Positions 47,392-57,164 of a DNA stretch of 64,000 nucleotides are shown here, one piece after another. This DNA is from Kalmanozyma brasiliensis GHG001 (lineage: Eukaryota; Basidiomycota; Ustilaginomycetes; Ustilaginales). Position 1 is the stretch's first letter. Each line of letters opens with the position of its first letter. The translations under genes were made by a program, and so were the position numbers. The stretch is taken from NCBI RefSeq assembly GCF_000497045.1, contig NW_015961959.1, positions 310,001 to 374,000 on the forward strand. Direction: 5' to 3'. Under the pieces are notes generated by a model that worked only from the letters and a program-made list of their open reading frames with translations, did no database searches and had not been told where the DNA came from.

Positions 47392-49904
47392 CAGCGTTGC
47401 CTCGAAGACAAGGTTGCACGGTGGGACGTTCGAGCGTTTCATTTCGGCTCAAGCGCTATCGCAGGAGACAGGTGGGAAGGTTCCTTAATCTCAACAGCAT
47501 TTCGACCTCGATGTGGAAGATTGACCGTTTCTCTTTGACATCGAGTGGGTCGCAATTGACTGCGCCACAGAAGTGTCGGAACGTGCACACGAAAAACGCT
47601 TCCCACGGCCCCGCCAACAGTCAAGCTCGAGCTCGAGCAGGCTTCAAGCCTGTGCTTGATTGAAAATGCTTTGTTGAGAGGGCGTAGGCCATCAAAGCCG
47701 ACTCACAGACTGCAGCGCCGAGCGGCTCCAGACCAACGCGAGAACATCGAAGCGGAACGCTTCCGAATCAGTTGTGATTCTCGGCGGCGGCGGCGCTTGC
47801 GAGCCAGCAGCAACCAACTGCAGCCGAAGATGCTCGCTTGGAAATGACGGCAGCCAAAGTCGCTCGTTCATCTCGAGACCCTCTCGCCAAAGTCACGCGT
47901 TTTGGCAAGGTGGTGAGTTGCTCGGGGAAGCCGAAGCGCTGGCTCCAAGACAGTGCGCTTGCCGTTGCGGTTCCTTGACTCAATTGCAGGAAAGCCGATT
48001 CGGCAATCTCAAGTCCGGCTTCGCATCTCTGCTCTATTGTGCTCCCATTCATGTGCGGGTTCATGCTTATGCAACAGTATTGATGCAGACTCTGCAGCGG
48101 GCGAACTGCGGTCAGGATCTGGCCTTCGACCAATACACGGCTGCATCTGACATCTTGCCCCATTCGGTCGGCTTGGACTGCGGCTCCGCTCTCGCCTGGG
48201 ACCGTCGTTGGCAAAGAAAGCTCACGCAAAGCACCGCTGACGAACAGATCAATGAAGTTTCGACCTTTCGTGCTGCCGTGGCGACCCACTTTTGCCTTCA
48301 TTGACTGTCATCATTGGGCAGTATCAAGCTTTCGGTGGGGCCCTTTCACATTTCCTTCACGGCAGTTCCGCCGGTTGATAGCAAGCTGATTCGTTGGCGC
48401 CACAATGAGGAGGGTGTTTATTGCCTCCAAGCGCTCGAGGCGTGGGAACGCTTTGTCGCAGCTTCCGATGAGCAGCACCGGAAGCTTGCCGAACGTCTGA
48501 TAGCGGAGAAGCAGCCGTTCTGGCTCCTTTCCGAAAGAACAAAGGCAAGCGCGGCACCCCTTCCGGTTCGCTCGCGAAGCTCATCCCACTTCCTACCTTC
48601 GCTGAGGTGTGAGCATGAGCCTAGGCGAGCCTCGCTGCTTCTGCCGCGTCGCCTTGCGCTTGGTCGAGTCGCTCGCCTGTCCGCAGCCGCCAAGCAGCAG
48701 GCGGCAGAGAGAGGTGGGCGCGAAAAAGAGGGTCCAATTGATTTGATTTTTTAGACTTTTCGTCCAGGCGCGACAGCCGTGTTGGCTCTTTTCTGGTTGG
48801 TTGGCTTCTAGACGAGTGTCCGCTCTGCAACGGGACCTTTGACTTTCTCAGACAGAGTTGGACCGCCGCCACTGTTCTGCTGCTGCATCTCGCGTCTGTG
48901 CAGCGTTCCTTCTGACATTTCTCCTCTCAAAGTCGTCTGCAGCTGCAGTCTGAGTCGGTTGTTCTCTCCTGCTCTCCTGCTCCCTTGACTTGGTGAGCTC
49001 GCTGCTCTGCTCTGTGCAGAACCCTGAAGTGGAAGCATTTCCTATTCGGCTGCCTTACTTGCAACCGACTCAGCTTTCCCCTTCCATCGCTTCCTAGGAC
49101 CATCATCCGATCCGGCTCGCTTCTCAGCCATCTGCAAACGCTCGACGCTAGCGCCTTAGCTCACGCCCCTCGCTTACGCCACGCTCAACATCGGCTCGAA
49201 TCGCGCGCAGCCGCTCGTCTCCATTTGCTTGTAAACCTGCTCCTCCCAGCACGCAGCCATCCATCTCAGACCTTGGGTCTCGAGCATCATCTTACGACTT
49301 TGGTCCGCAAGGTCGCCGGGCGATTCAGTGTGGTCACCGTTCCGCTGCAACACCCCCATCACCTTTCAGCATCCTTTTCGCTGTTACATAGCCGGCTGAA
49401 CGTCTCACCCTTTCCACGAACGGGTTCTATATCCTCACAGCTCTCTATTTGGGGGGAGATCTCCATCATTTCCGGCCTTGCCACGAGCAAGATCGCGCTC
49501 GGCTCGAACGTGTCCCTGTATCCGGGCTTCTGGTCTCTTCAGTAGGCACATACACTCACTCATCCGAAAGTCGGAAGAACAAGGAAGCAGGTCACGAACG
49601 AGAAGCGAGCGTCTCAAGCAGCCGCACCTTTCAGGGCCATATTCACGCTCGACTCGGCCGTCTCTGAGAGAACATCGCTGCACACGGTCAACGGATATCG
49701 CTCCGCATTCGACGCTCCTTCCCCGCACGCCACAACAGCCGGCGATCCTTCCTCTGCCTTTGGCTCTCCGCTTGACGATCTTGTGCGGTACGCCTTCTCG
49801 CACTTGCATGGGTGCTCTGACGAACCCTTCTAGCGGATCATCGAGTCAGCACGTTCCACCGAATCACATCGATACCGTCCAGCATCATCTTCTTCAAGGT
49901 CACG
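47392..49904. other. 2.5-kb gene-free region upstream of a Zn2Cys6 factor
   Basis: This is the longest gene-free stretch in the window. It holds near-coincident open frames on opposite strands (plus 47774-48304, minus 47768-48301) with no family resemblance, and a run of CT-rich sequence from about 48700 to 49450. I found no tRNA-like box or repeat. The simplest reading is the 3' flank of the BRE4-like gene followed by an extended promoter and long 5' leader of the transcription factor. An unannotated non-coding RNA is possible but not supported. Confidence 0.5.
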
Positions 49905-52178
49905 ATGCCACCTGCAAAGTGCGACGTCATTCCGAAGGAGCAATTCACGCCCTTTGCCGAGAGACGCGCTTGCTCGGGATGTCGCAAGATCAAATCACGC
50001 TGTATCTTCCCAGACGACTCCAACAACTGCACACGATGCATTCGCCTCAGCATTGAATGCGTCGTACCGTCGCATCATCGCGGCGTCAAGCTCGAGGGAC
50101 AACGTTCCAAGTCGTCGTCCTCGGTGCCTCTTAAGCGCTCTAAGAGTCAATCGCGAGATTCGGCCAGCCCAAGTCCAAACGAAGAGACGGACGGATCGGC
50201 TTCGGCCTCGGTCAACCCCTTCTCGGTGCAAAGCTTGCTCGACACCACGTCGTCCGAACGCACAGCTTCGAAAGCGCTGCTCTCGTCCACCATGCATTCG
50301 CATCTTCAGGAAGAACCCGCCGTCAAAGTGTCCACACCGGCGGTGCGACGTCCGCTCATCGAGTCCGTCATCATTGCAAATCTCTTCGACGAAGATGAAG
50401 TAACAGAGCTCGTCCACTTCTATTACGAACGCTTGAATCCCATCATTGCGTTGCTCGACAGCCAGATCTACAACCTCAAATCGCTCAAGACCAACCCGGA
50501 CTATCGCATCTTGCTAGCCGCGATCTGCACCGTCGCCTCCAAGTTCATCAAGGTCGACCGCTATCTCGACTCGCTCGAGTTCCTCAAGCCTGCTCTCTCG
50601 CGTATCGCCGCAGACGACATTCCTCCGCAGCTCGAGATCATTCAGTCGCTCTCCATCCTCGCTATGTGGAAGCATCCCAAGGACGGCAGCAGTTGGCGCA
50701 AAGTCAGACTCGCCATCACACAAGCATTCGAGCTTGGCTTGCACGAGCTTTTCGGACCCCAGAAGCGCTCCAAAGGCGGCCCGTCCCGATCCTACATCCA
50801 GTCACAGCGCACTCTGTTCCAGCTTTCTTGCTTCGAAGACGGCTACCGCGACCAACGTCACCTGCCACCTGCCATTGACCCGAGCTTGCTGCCTGACCCG
50901 CGCGAGTGGATCGACTCGCTTGGAGATATGGTGCAGGACATCGATGTGCGCCTCGCCGCCTCGCGGGAGAACGCCAACATCAAACGCGATCTCATCACCT
51001 CCCTCAAGCACTCCAACGCCAAGAGCCCGAACCCTTCGCAGATCAGTCGTGCCACCTGCCTCCGCAATGCGCGGCTGATCAAGATGGCCATCACGGCGCA
51101 GACATGTTCCAGCTCGGTCTGGATGAACCCGCCGGCGAGCGAGATTCCTTGCCAGCACTCTGGACGTCCTTGCTTGCTGTTTCACGACACCAACACGCTC
51201 TTCAACTACTATCGGGCGCTCTACTCCATCTACAGCTCACCGCTGCTCTCAGGCCCGTCTTTCGCCGACGACAGGCAAGCAGCATTCCAAAAGTGTTCGG
51301 AGCTCTCGGTGCAGCTATTCGAGCTTCTCAACGGCGCCTACGGTCAGGCTGGATACTATCGCTACGTGCACGACATTGTCATCCTGAACTTGGCCGTCTC
51401 AGCTGTTTGGATCTGCGACAACTGGCGTGCCATGCCGCAGGAGCTGGCCATGCAGGCATGTGCGGCGATTCGACAGGCTGCCGATGCCACCTCGCCCTCG
51501 TTGGAGGATTACCTAGAGCAGGGCTCCTACCTTGCCCGATTCCTGCGCTTCTGCTGCAAGAAGCTGCCATCCACCATGTCGATCAACGAGAACTCGCCTG
51601 TCAATGCCGAAGATCTCGTCATCTCGGAGGATGCCAAGTGGGCCATGGGCCTCAATCCCTTCACGCAGCTGCCCAATGCCTTCGGCAGCGTTCCCATCGC
51701 CTCGGGCTCGTCCTTCCGCCCGCCTTACTTGCCGTCAGCTTCACCCAACAACTCGAATGGCAGTGGCATGCAGGTGCCCAACTACGGAGGTCAATACCGC
51801 ACCGGGAATGGCAACGGCGCACAGCACGGCTTGTATCACAACCACGGCAGTACGGGCAGCCAGGCATCCGGCTCGCCATCCCTGCTGTCCACTTCGTCGC
51901 CGCAGGGTCATCACGGCAGCATGGCTGCGAGCGGCAACGACCCGTCGCTGTTGTTCAACAATGGGCACAACCACGGTCACGGCCACAACCACAGCCACAG
52001 TCATGGCCAGAGTCATGGCCGTCAGTCGCATCATCAATCTGGCGGCGGCATGAACAACTCGACCGTTCAGTACTTGTCGGAGAGCCTTGTGCCACCCGCA
52101 TACCCCATGAATTGGGACACGTACGACGACAATTCGATCATCACCTTCCTACAGTCGATCTCTAGCGCCTCCGCCTGA
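49905..52178 (+). CDS. Zn2Cys6 transcription factor with His-rich tail
   Basis: The product has 757 aa. The zinc cluster is near the N-terminus with Cys23, 26, 33, 42, 45 and 52 (C-x2-C-x6-C-x8-C-x2-C-x6-C). A Ser/Lys-rich linker follows, then a fungal-specific transcription factor domain from about residue 145 (ELVHFYYERLNPIIALLD, then LQSLSILAMWKHPKD-like helices). The domain order resembles the PriB/Leu3-like regulators of basidiomycetes; this is a weak assignment. The C-terminal 150 residues are Asn/Gly/Ser-rich with a marked His run (NNGHNHGHGHNHSHSHGQSH, about 51957-52016). A final aromatic/acidic patch (YPMNWDTYDDNSIITFLQ) looks like an activation domain. The start is an ATG after a very long upstream region. 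Confidence 0.9.
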   Translation: MPPAKCDVIPKEQFTPFAERRACSGCRKIKSRCIFPDDSNNCTRCIRLSIECVVPSHHRGVKLEGQRSKSSSSVPLKRSKSQSRDSASPSPNEETDGSASASVNPFSVQSLLDTTSSERTASKALLSSTMHSHLQEEPAVKVSTPAVRRPLIESVIIANLFDEDEVTELVHFYYERLNPIIALLDSQIYNLKSLKTNPDYRILLAAICTVASKFIKVDRYLDSLEFLKPALSRIAADDIPPQLEIIQSLSILAMWKHPKDGSSWRKVRLAITQAFELGLHELFGPQKRSKGGPSRSYIQSQRTLFQLSCFEDGYRDQRHLPPAIDPSLLPDPREWIDSLGDMVQDIDVRLAASRENANIKRDLITSLKHSNAKSPNPSQISRATCLRNARLIKMAITAQTCSSSVWMNPPASEIPCQHSGRPCLLFHDTNTLFNYYRALYSIYSSPLLSGPSFADDRQAAFQKCSELSVQLFELLNGAYGQAGYYRYVHDIVILNLAVSAVWICDNWRAMPQELAMQACAAIRQAADATSPSLEDYLEQGSYLARFLRFCCKKLPSTMSINENSPVNAEDLVISEDAKWAMGLNPFTQLPNAFGSVPIASGSSFRPPYLPSASPNNSNGSGMQVPNYGGQYRTGNGNGAQHGLYHNHGSTGSQASGSPSLLSTSSPQGHHGSMAASGNDPSLLFNNGHNHGHGHNHSHSHGQSHGRQSHHQSGGGMNNSTVQYLSESLVPPAYPMNWDTYDDNSIITFLQSISSASA

Positions 52179-52679
52179 GTGCCGAAAACTCGCGCCGGCT
52201 GCCGTCTCACAACTTTTACACTATACCAGCAGCTTCTCGCTATCACACTCAAGCCAGCACTCGCGACCAATGTCACCCCTTAGCTATCGCTCTTATTTAT
52301 GTATCACCCACGCACAAACACATTTAGAGCTTCTTCTCGCGCGTGCACCCATCATGCTGATTGTGATTGTCTCCTCGTAAAGAGATGAGATGAGGTGCAT
52401 TGCTGAAGGGTGAGGAGGAATCGAAGCACGGAACACGTTTGTGCAGCGCCATGAAATTCGGATGTCGGAAATGTGGCTCGGGCCAGCAAAGCGCTGTTTG
52501 AGGTGATGTGTCTCTTTCTTCCTCCACTCTCTGTACCCTCACGCTCCACACAACCTCGCTTCTTCATACACCCTGACCTAGATTGTGGCACAGCTGTCCA
52601 TACCGAGCGCGACTCTTCTAGCACCACAGACAATCGTACAGGGCATGCCCAGGCGGACTCGGCGCCGTGACAGCTCACG
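52179..52679. other. Intergenic region, Zn2Cys6 factor to SEC39
   Basis: About 500 bases lie between genes in the same orientation, presumably the 3' flank of one and the promoter of the next. I see no gene, repeat or RNA element. Confidence 0.5.
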
Positions 52680-55600
52680 ATGACCGCCATGCCCGGACCA
52701 AGTTCAAGGGCCGTTCAAAAATCGCGCAAGGCGAGCACGGATCACAACGAAAGGCAGCAACAACGCAGATGGATACAGCTCATCGAATCATGGCAGAGCT
52801 CTAGCAAAGAAGCTGAGTCGTTCGGTACGGTCTTTCGCGATGAGCTGGTAGAAGAGATCTCTCACCAAGCACAGGTTCTCTGCCGCATCATCAAGGACCG
52901 TTCTTGGCTTCTCGATGCTTTCCAGATGGCTATCGATGCTATTCTCTTCGTCAATCTAGATGGAGTCGCGTCAGAAGATGGCGCCGAGCTGTCCCGTATC
53001 GAGCAGCTCGGGCAACAGCTGCTCCAGCTTGCGATACACTCGGTCGCAGCGCCATACCTCAACAGTTTGAAGGCTCAAAACGCAGACGACACGCGCTTAC
53101 GCACGGTGATGGACACAATGGCAGAGCTCGAACAATTTTCGAGACGACTGTCGATGTACGAGCGACAGCGCGGTCTCACGCAAAAGTTGACTCTGCCGAC
53201 ACTGCCACTGTCGTTGGTGCTGGAAGAACCAAGCAGGACCGTCTTGCTATGCCTGGCGTCTCTTCCTGAGGGCGCCGAGGCGATCGGACCGCTCCTGCAG
53301 AGCTTCCCTTGGCTCGTGTCCGAGTCTGCTCCCGTGCGGCTATCAATCCTCTCCCAACTGCTGACCACCAACGCAGGAAGCAAGGACGACTATGCTTCCC
53401 TGGCCGCATCTGGCCTCCTCATCGGCTGGAAGGGTGGTCGCGAATCTGGCATCTGGAAAACAGCGCAAGGAGCGCATCAGCTTTCTCCGCACGATGTAAT
53501 CGCAGTCTACAGCGAGGCCATTCAGAGTCTAACCCAGATCGGCTCTGGGGCCCAGGCGGACGCGCTGATCGACCTGCTAACGGGAGAGTTGCAAGGACAG
53601 GAAGCACAGCAGGCTCTGTCGCAGCTTCGAGCAATAGCAGCGTCGTCCACACAATCTCGTGACAAGCAGCAAGACGAACACGACGCCGCCAAATTGGCTA
53701 CAAGGCAACGCTTCGACCTCCTTTCTATTCAAGGCATAGCATCGAAGATGTCTTCGGTCGGTCAGAACAACGACGCCCGCAGGCAGCTTGCGAAGGAGCT
53801 GCTTTCGACGTCAGGCACTGGTTCGGCTGCTAATCGCGTGGCACAGCTCATCGACACCAACGATGGCGCCTCGGCCCGCAGCTTTGGTCTTGCTGTCGTG
53901 TCTCAAGCAGCAAGCTCGCCGGCTTCTGTCGGGATGGCCCATCTCACGGCCGCGATACTATACGCGAGGCCTGCGGTCGGACGCTTCCGCTTGGACCTCA
54001 ACACGCCTCAGTCTCTGCTCAAGGAGGCCGATGCGGTTCTCGCTCAGCTCAATCAGAGACACAACGAACACACGGCTAGCTCCAACAGCTCACAGCTTGG
54101 TATCGCCCTACGCTCAGCGCTGCAGCTCGATTCGCAGAGCGCGGTGCCTGCGTGCCAGCTGCTAGCACTTCTGTTGAGCGGCCTGAGGGAGGACGACGCC
54201 AAATTGCTCAACGACGCTCAGCTGCATCTTGGCTGGTTGATATCCATCGCTGAATTGATAGAAGGACAGAGCCACAAGCCTTCCGATCTAGATCTGTGCT
54301 GGCTCGCCGCGTATGGCGGTCTTCACCAATCGGACGGCTCAACGCAAGCAAAGGAAGATACCGAGCAGCAGCAGACGACAGCTTTCGACTCGCTATTGGC
54401 ATCCTTCGACGCAGCACATCCACCGCCGTCGTCGCTCGGCGGCCGTCCCGATCGCCCTGGCGTCACAGACCCCGCCTTGCTGCGCTTCCGAGCCGCCTGG
54501 GACGCCTTCTGCCATCGGCTGCTCGAGCTGACAGGCTCAGCCTCGCTCTCGGCACCCTTTGCACTCGTTCCAGAGAGCCACGCTGTCCAACGCCTGCTCT
54601 CGCAGATCCTCCGCACCGGCGACGTCGATCTCTTCCGCTCACTCTCCACCAGCAGAGCCTCAGCGACACTCTCACCTTCGCAACTCGAAGCCCTCGTCCT
54701 CGACGTGTCGACTGAGCTCTTTGACAAATCCAACGTCGCTTCCACACGAAGTCGCGATGTCCGGCTTTCGCTGGACGTTCTTTCTGCCCTTCCCGCCAAC
54801 TCGGCTCGCGCCAAAGCCCAGAAGGACTTTATCGAAGCCGCCTGTCGACTGTCCTCGTTCAAAGTCAAATCCATCCTGCACCCTGGATCTCTGATGGAGC
54901 CTCTCGAGATCCGGTCGACGCCGGACAAGCTCGAGCTGGTTGCCCGTCTGTTAGCTACGCAAGGGGACGCGCATCGGTCGCCCGAACTCGTGCTGGATGT
55001 GGCGAACCGACTGTGCGGTCTGAGTCCGTCGGATCGGACGCTGGTGGAAGCGCGAACGCTGGCGATGCTGGCAGACGCCGCGACTGCAGCGGAGGACTTT
55101 GAAGACGCCTCGGGTTTCTGTCAGAGGCTGGTGGACAAGGTTGCTACCACCCGCACCCGACCTTCGGCAGCAGCGATCGTGGAGATTGCCTGGAAGACGT
55201 GTTTCCAGCTCTCCAAGCATCCAGCGTGGGAAGACACGCCGGAGCGGATCACGATGCTGGCGCACGCCATGACGATGTGTCCGCCGAACCAGTTGGGTGG
55301 GATGCTGCGGCAGTGGGCGACGTTGGATGCGCAGCTGGCGCGCGAGGTGGGTGAAGGAAAAATGTTTGCCAGTGCCAAAAAGGCGGCGTCTGCAGAGGGC
55401 GGGGTTGGGGGAGGAGGGTGGCTGGGTGGGAAAGGCGAGTATACGGCGGCAAGTGTAGGGGCGATGGTGGGGAGCGCGGCCAACATGCTCCCGTTGAGCT
55501 TTAGTCCGTTAAGTTACTTTGGTAATGCTGCTACGGGTACTGGTGCGGTGGTCCAGAGAGCGGGAGGGGTGGCGAAGGAGGGAGAAGTGGATGCGAGGAC

Positions 55601-55868
55601 GGCCAAATTGTTTGATTTTGATGGTGTTTCGGGTGCTTCCGGTGAAGGTGGCGGGGGTGCTGGTGGAGCGGGAGGATATGTGGACCCGACAGAGAGGGCG
55701 GTCCGCGCGGCGAGGGCGGCGAGAGATTTCTTGGGGTGGAAGAGCGATCAGCCCGGATCGCAGCAGGACCAGAAGCAGCAGCAGGGAGGTGGCGGAGGTG
55801 GCGGGCTGGGCGGCTTTTCGTTGAGTCGCGGAGTGGGTTGGCTCATTGGTGACGGCGAGAAGCGTTGA
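52680..55868 (+). CDS. SEC39: Sec39-domain protein (Dsl1/NRZ tethering complex)
   Basis: The product has 1062 aa, mostly alpha-solenoid. The C-terminal third carries the most recognisable Sec39/NBAS features (EDFEDASGFCQRLVDKVATT, then AAIVEIAWKTCFQLSKHPAW and MLAHAMTMCPPNQLGGMLRQW). Sec39 is part of the ER-resident Dsl1 complex, which captures COPI vesicles coming from the Golgi and works with Tip20, Dsl1 and ER SNAREs. The last 180 residues are Gly-rich and low-complexity, with a possible amphipathic stretch. The start is the first ATG in the frame. The family is divergent, so the call rests on the C-terminal domain and size. The gene converges on MED21 with 99 bases between stops. Confidence 0.78.
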   Translation: MTAMPGPSSRAVQKSRKASTDHNERQQQRRWIQLIESWQSSSKEAESFGTVFRDELVEEISHQAQVLCRIIKDRSWLLDAFQMAIDAILFVNLDGVASEDGAELSRIEQLGQQLLQLAIHSVAAPYLNSLKAQNADDTRLRTVMDTMAELEQFSRRLSMYERQRGLTQKLTLPTLPLSLVLEEPSRTVLLCLASLPEGAEAIGPLLQSFPWLVSESAPVRLSILSQLLTTNAGSKDDYASLAASGLLIGWKGGRESGIWKTAQGAHQLSPHDVIAVYSEAIQSLTQIGSGAQADALIDLLTGELQGQEAQQALSQLRAIAASSTQSRDKQQDEHDAAKLATRQRFDLLSIQGIASKMSSVGQNNDARRQLAKELLSTSGTGSAANRVAQLIDTNDGASARSFGLAVVSQAASSPASVGMAHLTAAILYARPAVGRFRLDLNTPQSLLKEADAVLAQLNQRHNEHTASSNSSQLGIALRSALQLDSQSAVPACQLLALLLSGLREDDAKLLNDAQLHLGWLISIAELIEGQSHKPSDLDLCWLAAYGGLHQSDGSTQAKEDTEQQQTTAFDSLLASFDAAHPPPSSLGGRPDRPGVTDPALLRFRAAWDAFCHRLLELTGSASLSAPFALVPESHAVQRLLSQILRTGDVDLFRSLSTSRASATLSPSQLEALVLDVSTELFDKSNVASTRSRDVRLSLDVLSALPANSARAKAQKDFIEAACRLSSFKVKSILHPGSLMEPLEIRSTPDKLELVARLLATQGDAHRSPELVLDVANRLCGLSPSDRTLVEARTLAMLADAATAAEDFEDASGFCQRLVDKVATTRTRPSAAAIVEIAWKTCFQLSKHPAWEDTPERITMLAHAMTMCPPNQLGGMLRQWATLDAQLAREVGEGKMFASAKKAASAEGGVGGGGWLGGKGEYTAASVGAMVGSAANMLPLSFSPLSYFGNAATGTGAVVQRAGGVAKEGEVDARTAKLFDFDGVSGASGEGGGGAGGAGGYVDPTERAVRAARAARDFLGWKSDQPGSQQDQKQQQGGGGGGGLGGFSLSRGVGWLIGDGEKR

Positions 55869-55967
55869 GCTGCGCAATCGAATGTTGGACGCGAACCTGT
55901 TACATACAGTAGCTGTGACGAATGTGTTCCCTGAGGTGCGGTACAAATACAATCCTTGCTGGCGATG

Positions 55968-56456
55968 CTACGCTATCCTTCCCTCGACTCCCTCGTTGGG
56001 TATTGCCTTGCCCCCCTCCAACTCGTTCACCAACCACGCCCGCCCTTCGGCCTGTCTCTCACTGACCAGCCTCACCAACTCGCCTACCTCCCCTTGCAGC
56101 ACCTTGCACTCCTCCACAGCTGCTCTGTACTCTTCATTGACCCCTCGCATCTCATCCTCCAACCTCCCTAGCTCCTGTTGCAATTCGACATCCCCGCCCA
56201 AACTCTCCTTGGTCGGCAGATGCTCGATGATCTCCCGGATCCCCGCCGCCTTCTCGACCAGGTCCGCCACGAGCTCCGAGATCGCCTCGTCCATCGCTTC
56301 TGGCTCGATCGCCTCCGTCTTGCCCAAGATGGTCAAGGGGATGGAGGAGGAGGGGAGCGGCGCATGCTTCGCTTTGCGTGATATGAAGGCGACCGAGGAG
56401 GACATGATTTTGAGTAAGAGATCGATGTCGCTGTCGAGCTGCGTGAGTAGGTCCAT
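55968..56456 (-). CDS. MED21: Mediator complex subunit 21
   Basis: The 162-aa product starts at the ATG at 56456, giving MDLLTQLDSDIDLLLKIM, the conserved start of Med21/Srb7; the upstream 21 codons begin at GTG and are dropped. Next come SVAFISRKA, IPLTILGK and the block ISELVADLVEKAAGIREIIEHLP, then a long coiled coil that pairs with Med7 in the Mediator middle module. Mediator bridges transcription factors and RNA polymerase II in the nucleus. Length is typical for fungi, and no intron is seen. Confidence 0.92.
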   Translation of the reverse strand: MDLLTQLDSDIDLLLKIMSSSVAFISRKAKHAPLPSSSIPLTILGKTEAIEPEAMDEAISELVADLVEKAAGIREIIEHLPTKESLGGDVELQQELGRLEDEMRGVNEEYRAAVEECKVLQGEVGELVRLVSERQAEGRAWLVNELEGGKAIPNEGVEGRIA

Positions 56457-57164
56457 GTTGGCGAGGTCTCTGGAAGAGGATGCCCGATACGATGTAGGTT
56501 GTGCGCGAATGCGTTCCACGCTTTATGTGTTGGTCGTTTCGGCGCTCGAGTGTGATCGAATCGCGCAATTGATCGGGCGGTTCTTATAAGTAGGTTAGGA
56601 TTGGAGATAGATCTGAATGAAGTCGTTGATCAGATGGCCGTGGTATCAGTGATGTCTGTTCTGGGTCAGGGATTGATTCTTTGCGCTGATGTGAGCTGTT
56701 TTGGCGAGAGATACAGTAGAGCAGCGAGGGCGGGAGAGCAGGTGGATGTTGTCGTTGTGTGGGGAACAACCACGGTCCGAAGATTGATCGTGTCGAAGTG
56801 TGGAGCGGAAAGATGACCGAGTTCCGAAGCGCTCCAAGTGTTCTTCTCGCCAAAGTCACACGCTCGCGTGCCAGCTGAAAGGGCCGCTGTTGGACCCTGA
56901 ATTGCGTTCCCACGAAGTCAAAACTCGAAGCTGTCCCTTTCTTCTTGAACAAAGGGAAGCTCCCTTCTTCTCGAAGATTTGCATACGATCTACAAAGGGA
57001 CTACGCAAACAGCACTGGCGAGAAAGCACAAGAGAGTGGCGAAGAGGGCGAGCAGTGTAAGTCCAGCACGTCCTGAGGAAGACTTTATATAACCTGCGTG
57101 CTCATCCGTCGAGCTTCCTTTCCCCTCCAACTTCTCCGTACTGCTCCCTGCCCGTTTGCGCACG
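56457..57164. promoter_or_regulatory. Divergent promoter region MED21-STE14
   Basis: About 700 bases lie between divergent starts. It holds a good TATA element for the plus-strand gene (listed separately) and a TATAAG on the minus strand at 56584-56589, about 130 bases before MED21. No gene is seen. Confidence 0.5.
57086..57092 (+). promoter_or_regulatory. Probable TATA box of the STE14/ICMT gene
   Basis: TATATAA lies 73 bases upstream of the ATG at 57165. Motif quality and distance are both good; a CT-rich stretch sits between it and the start. Confidence 0.5.

Noticed and set aside
47768..48304. Mirrored open frames of about 176 codons on both strands
   Set aside because: Neither product shows a domain, signal peptide or compositional sign of a real protein. 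Coinciding frames on both strands point to a base-composition effect.
50906..52165. 419-codon alternative frame inside the second Zn2Cys6 gene
   Set aside because: It is the same strand and a shifted frame. The zinc cluster and middle homology region are in the other frame, and this one yields Arg/Gln/His-rich nonsense.
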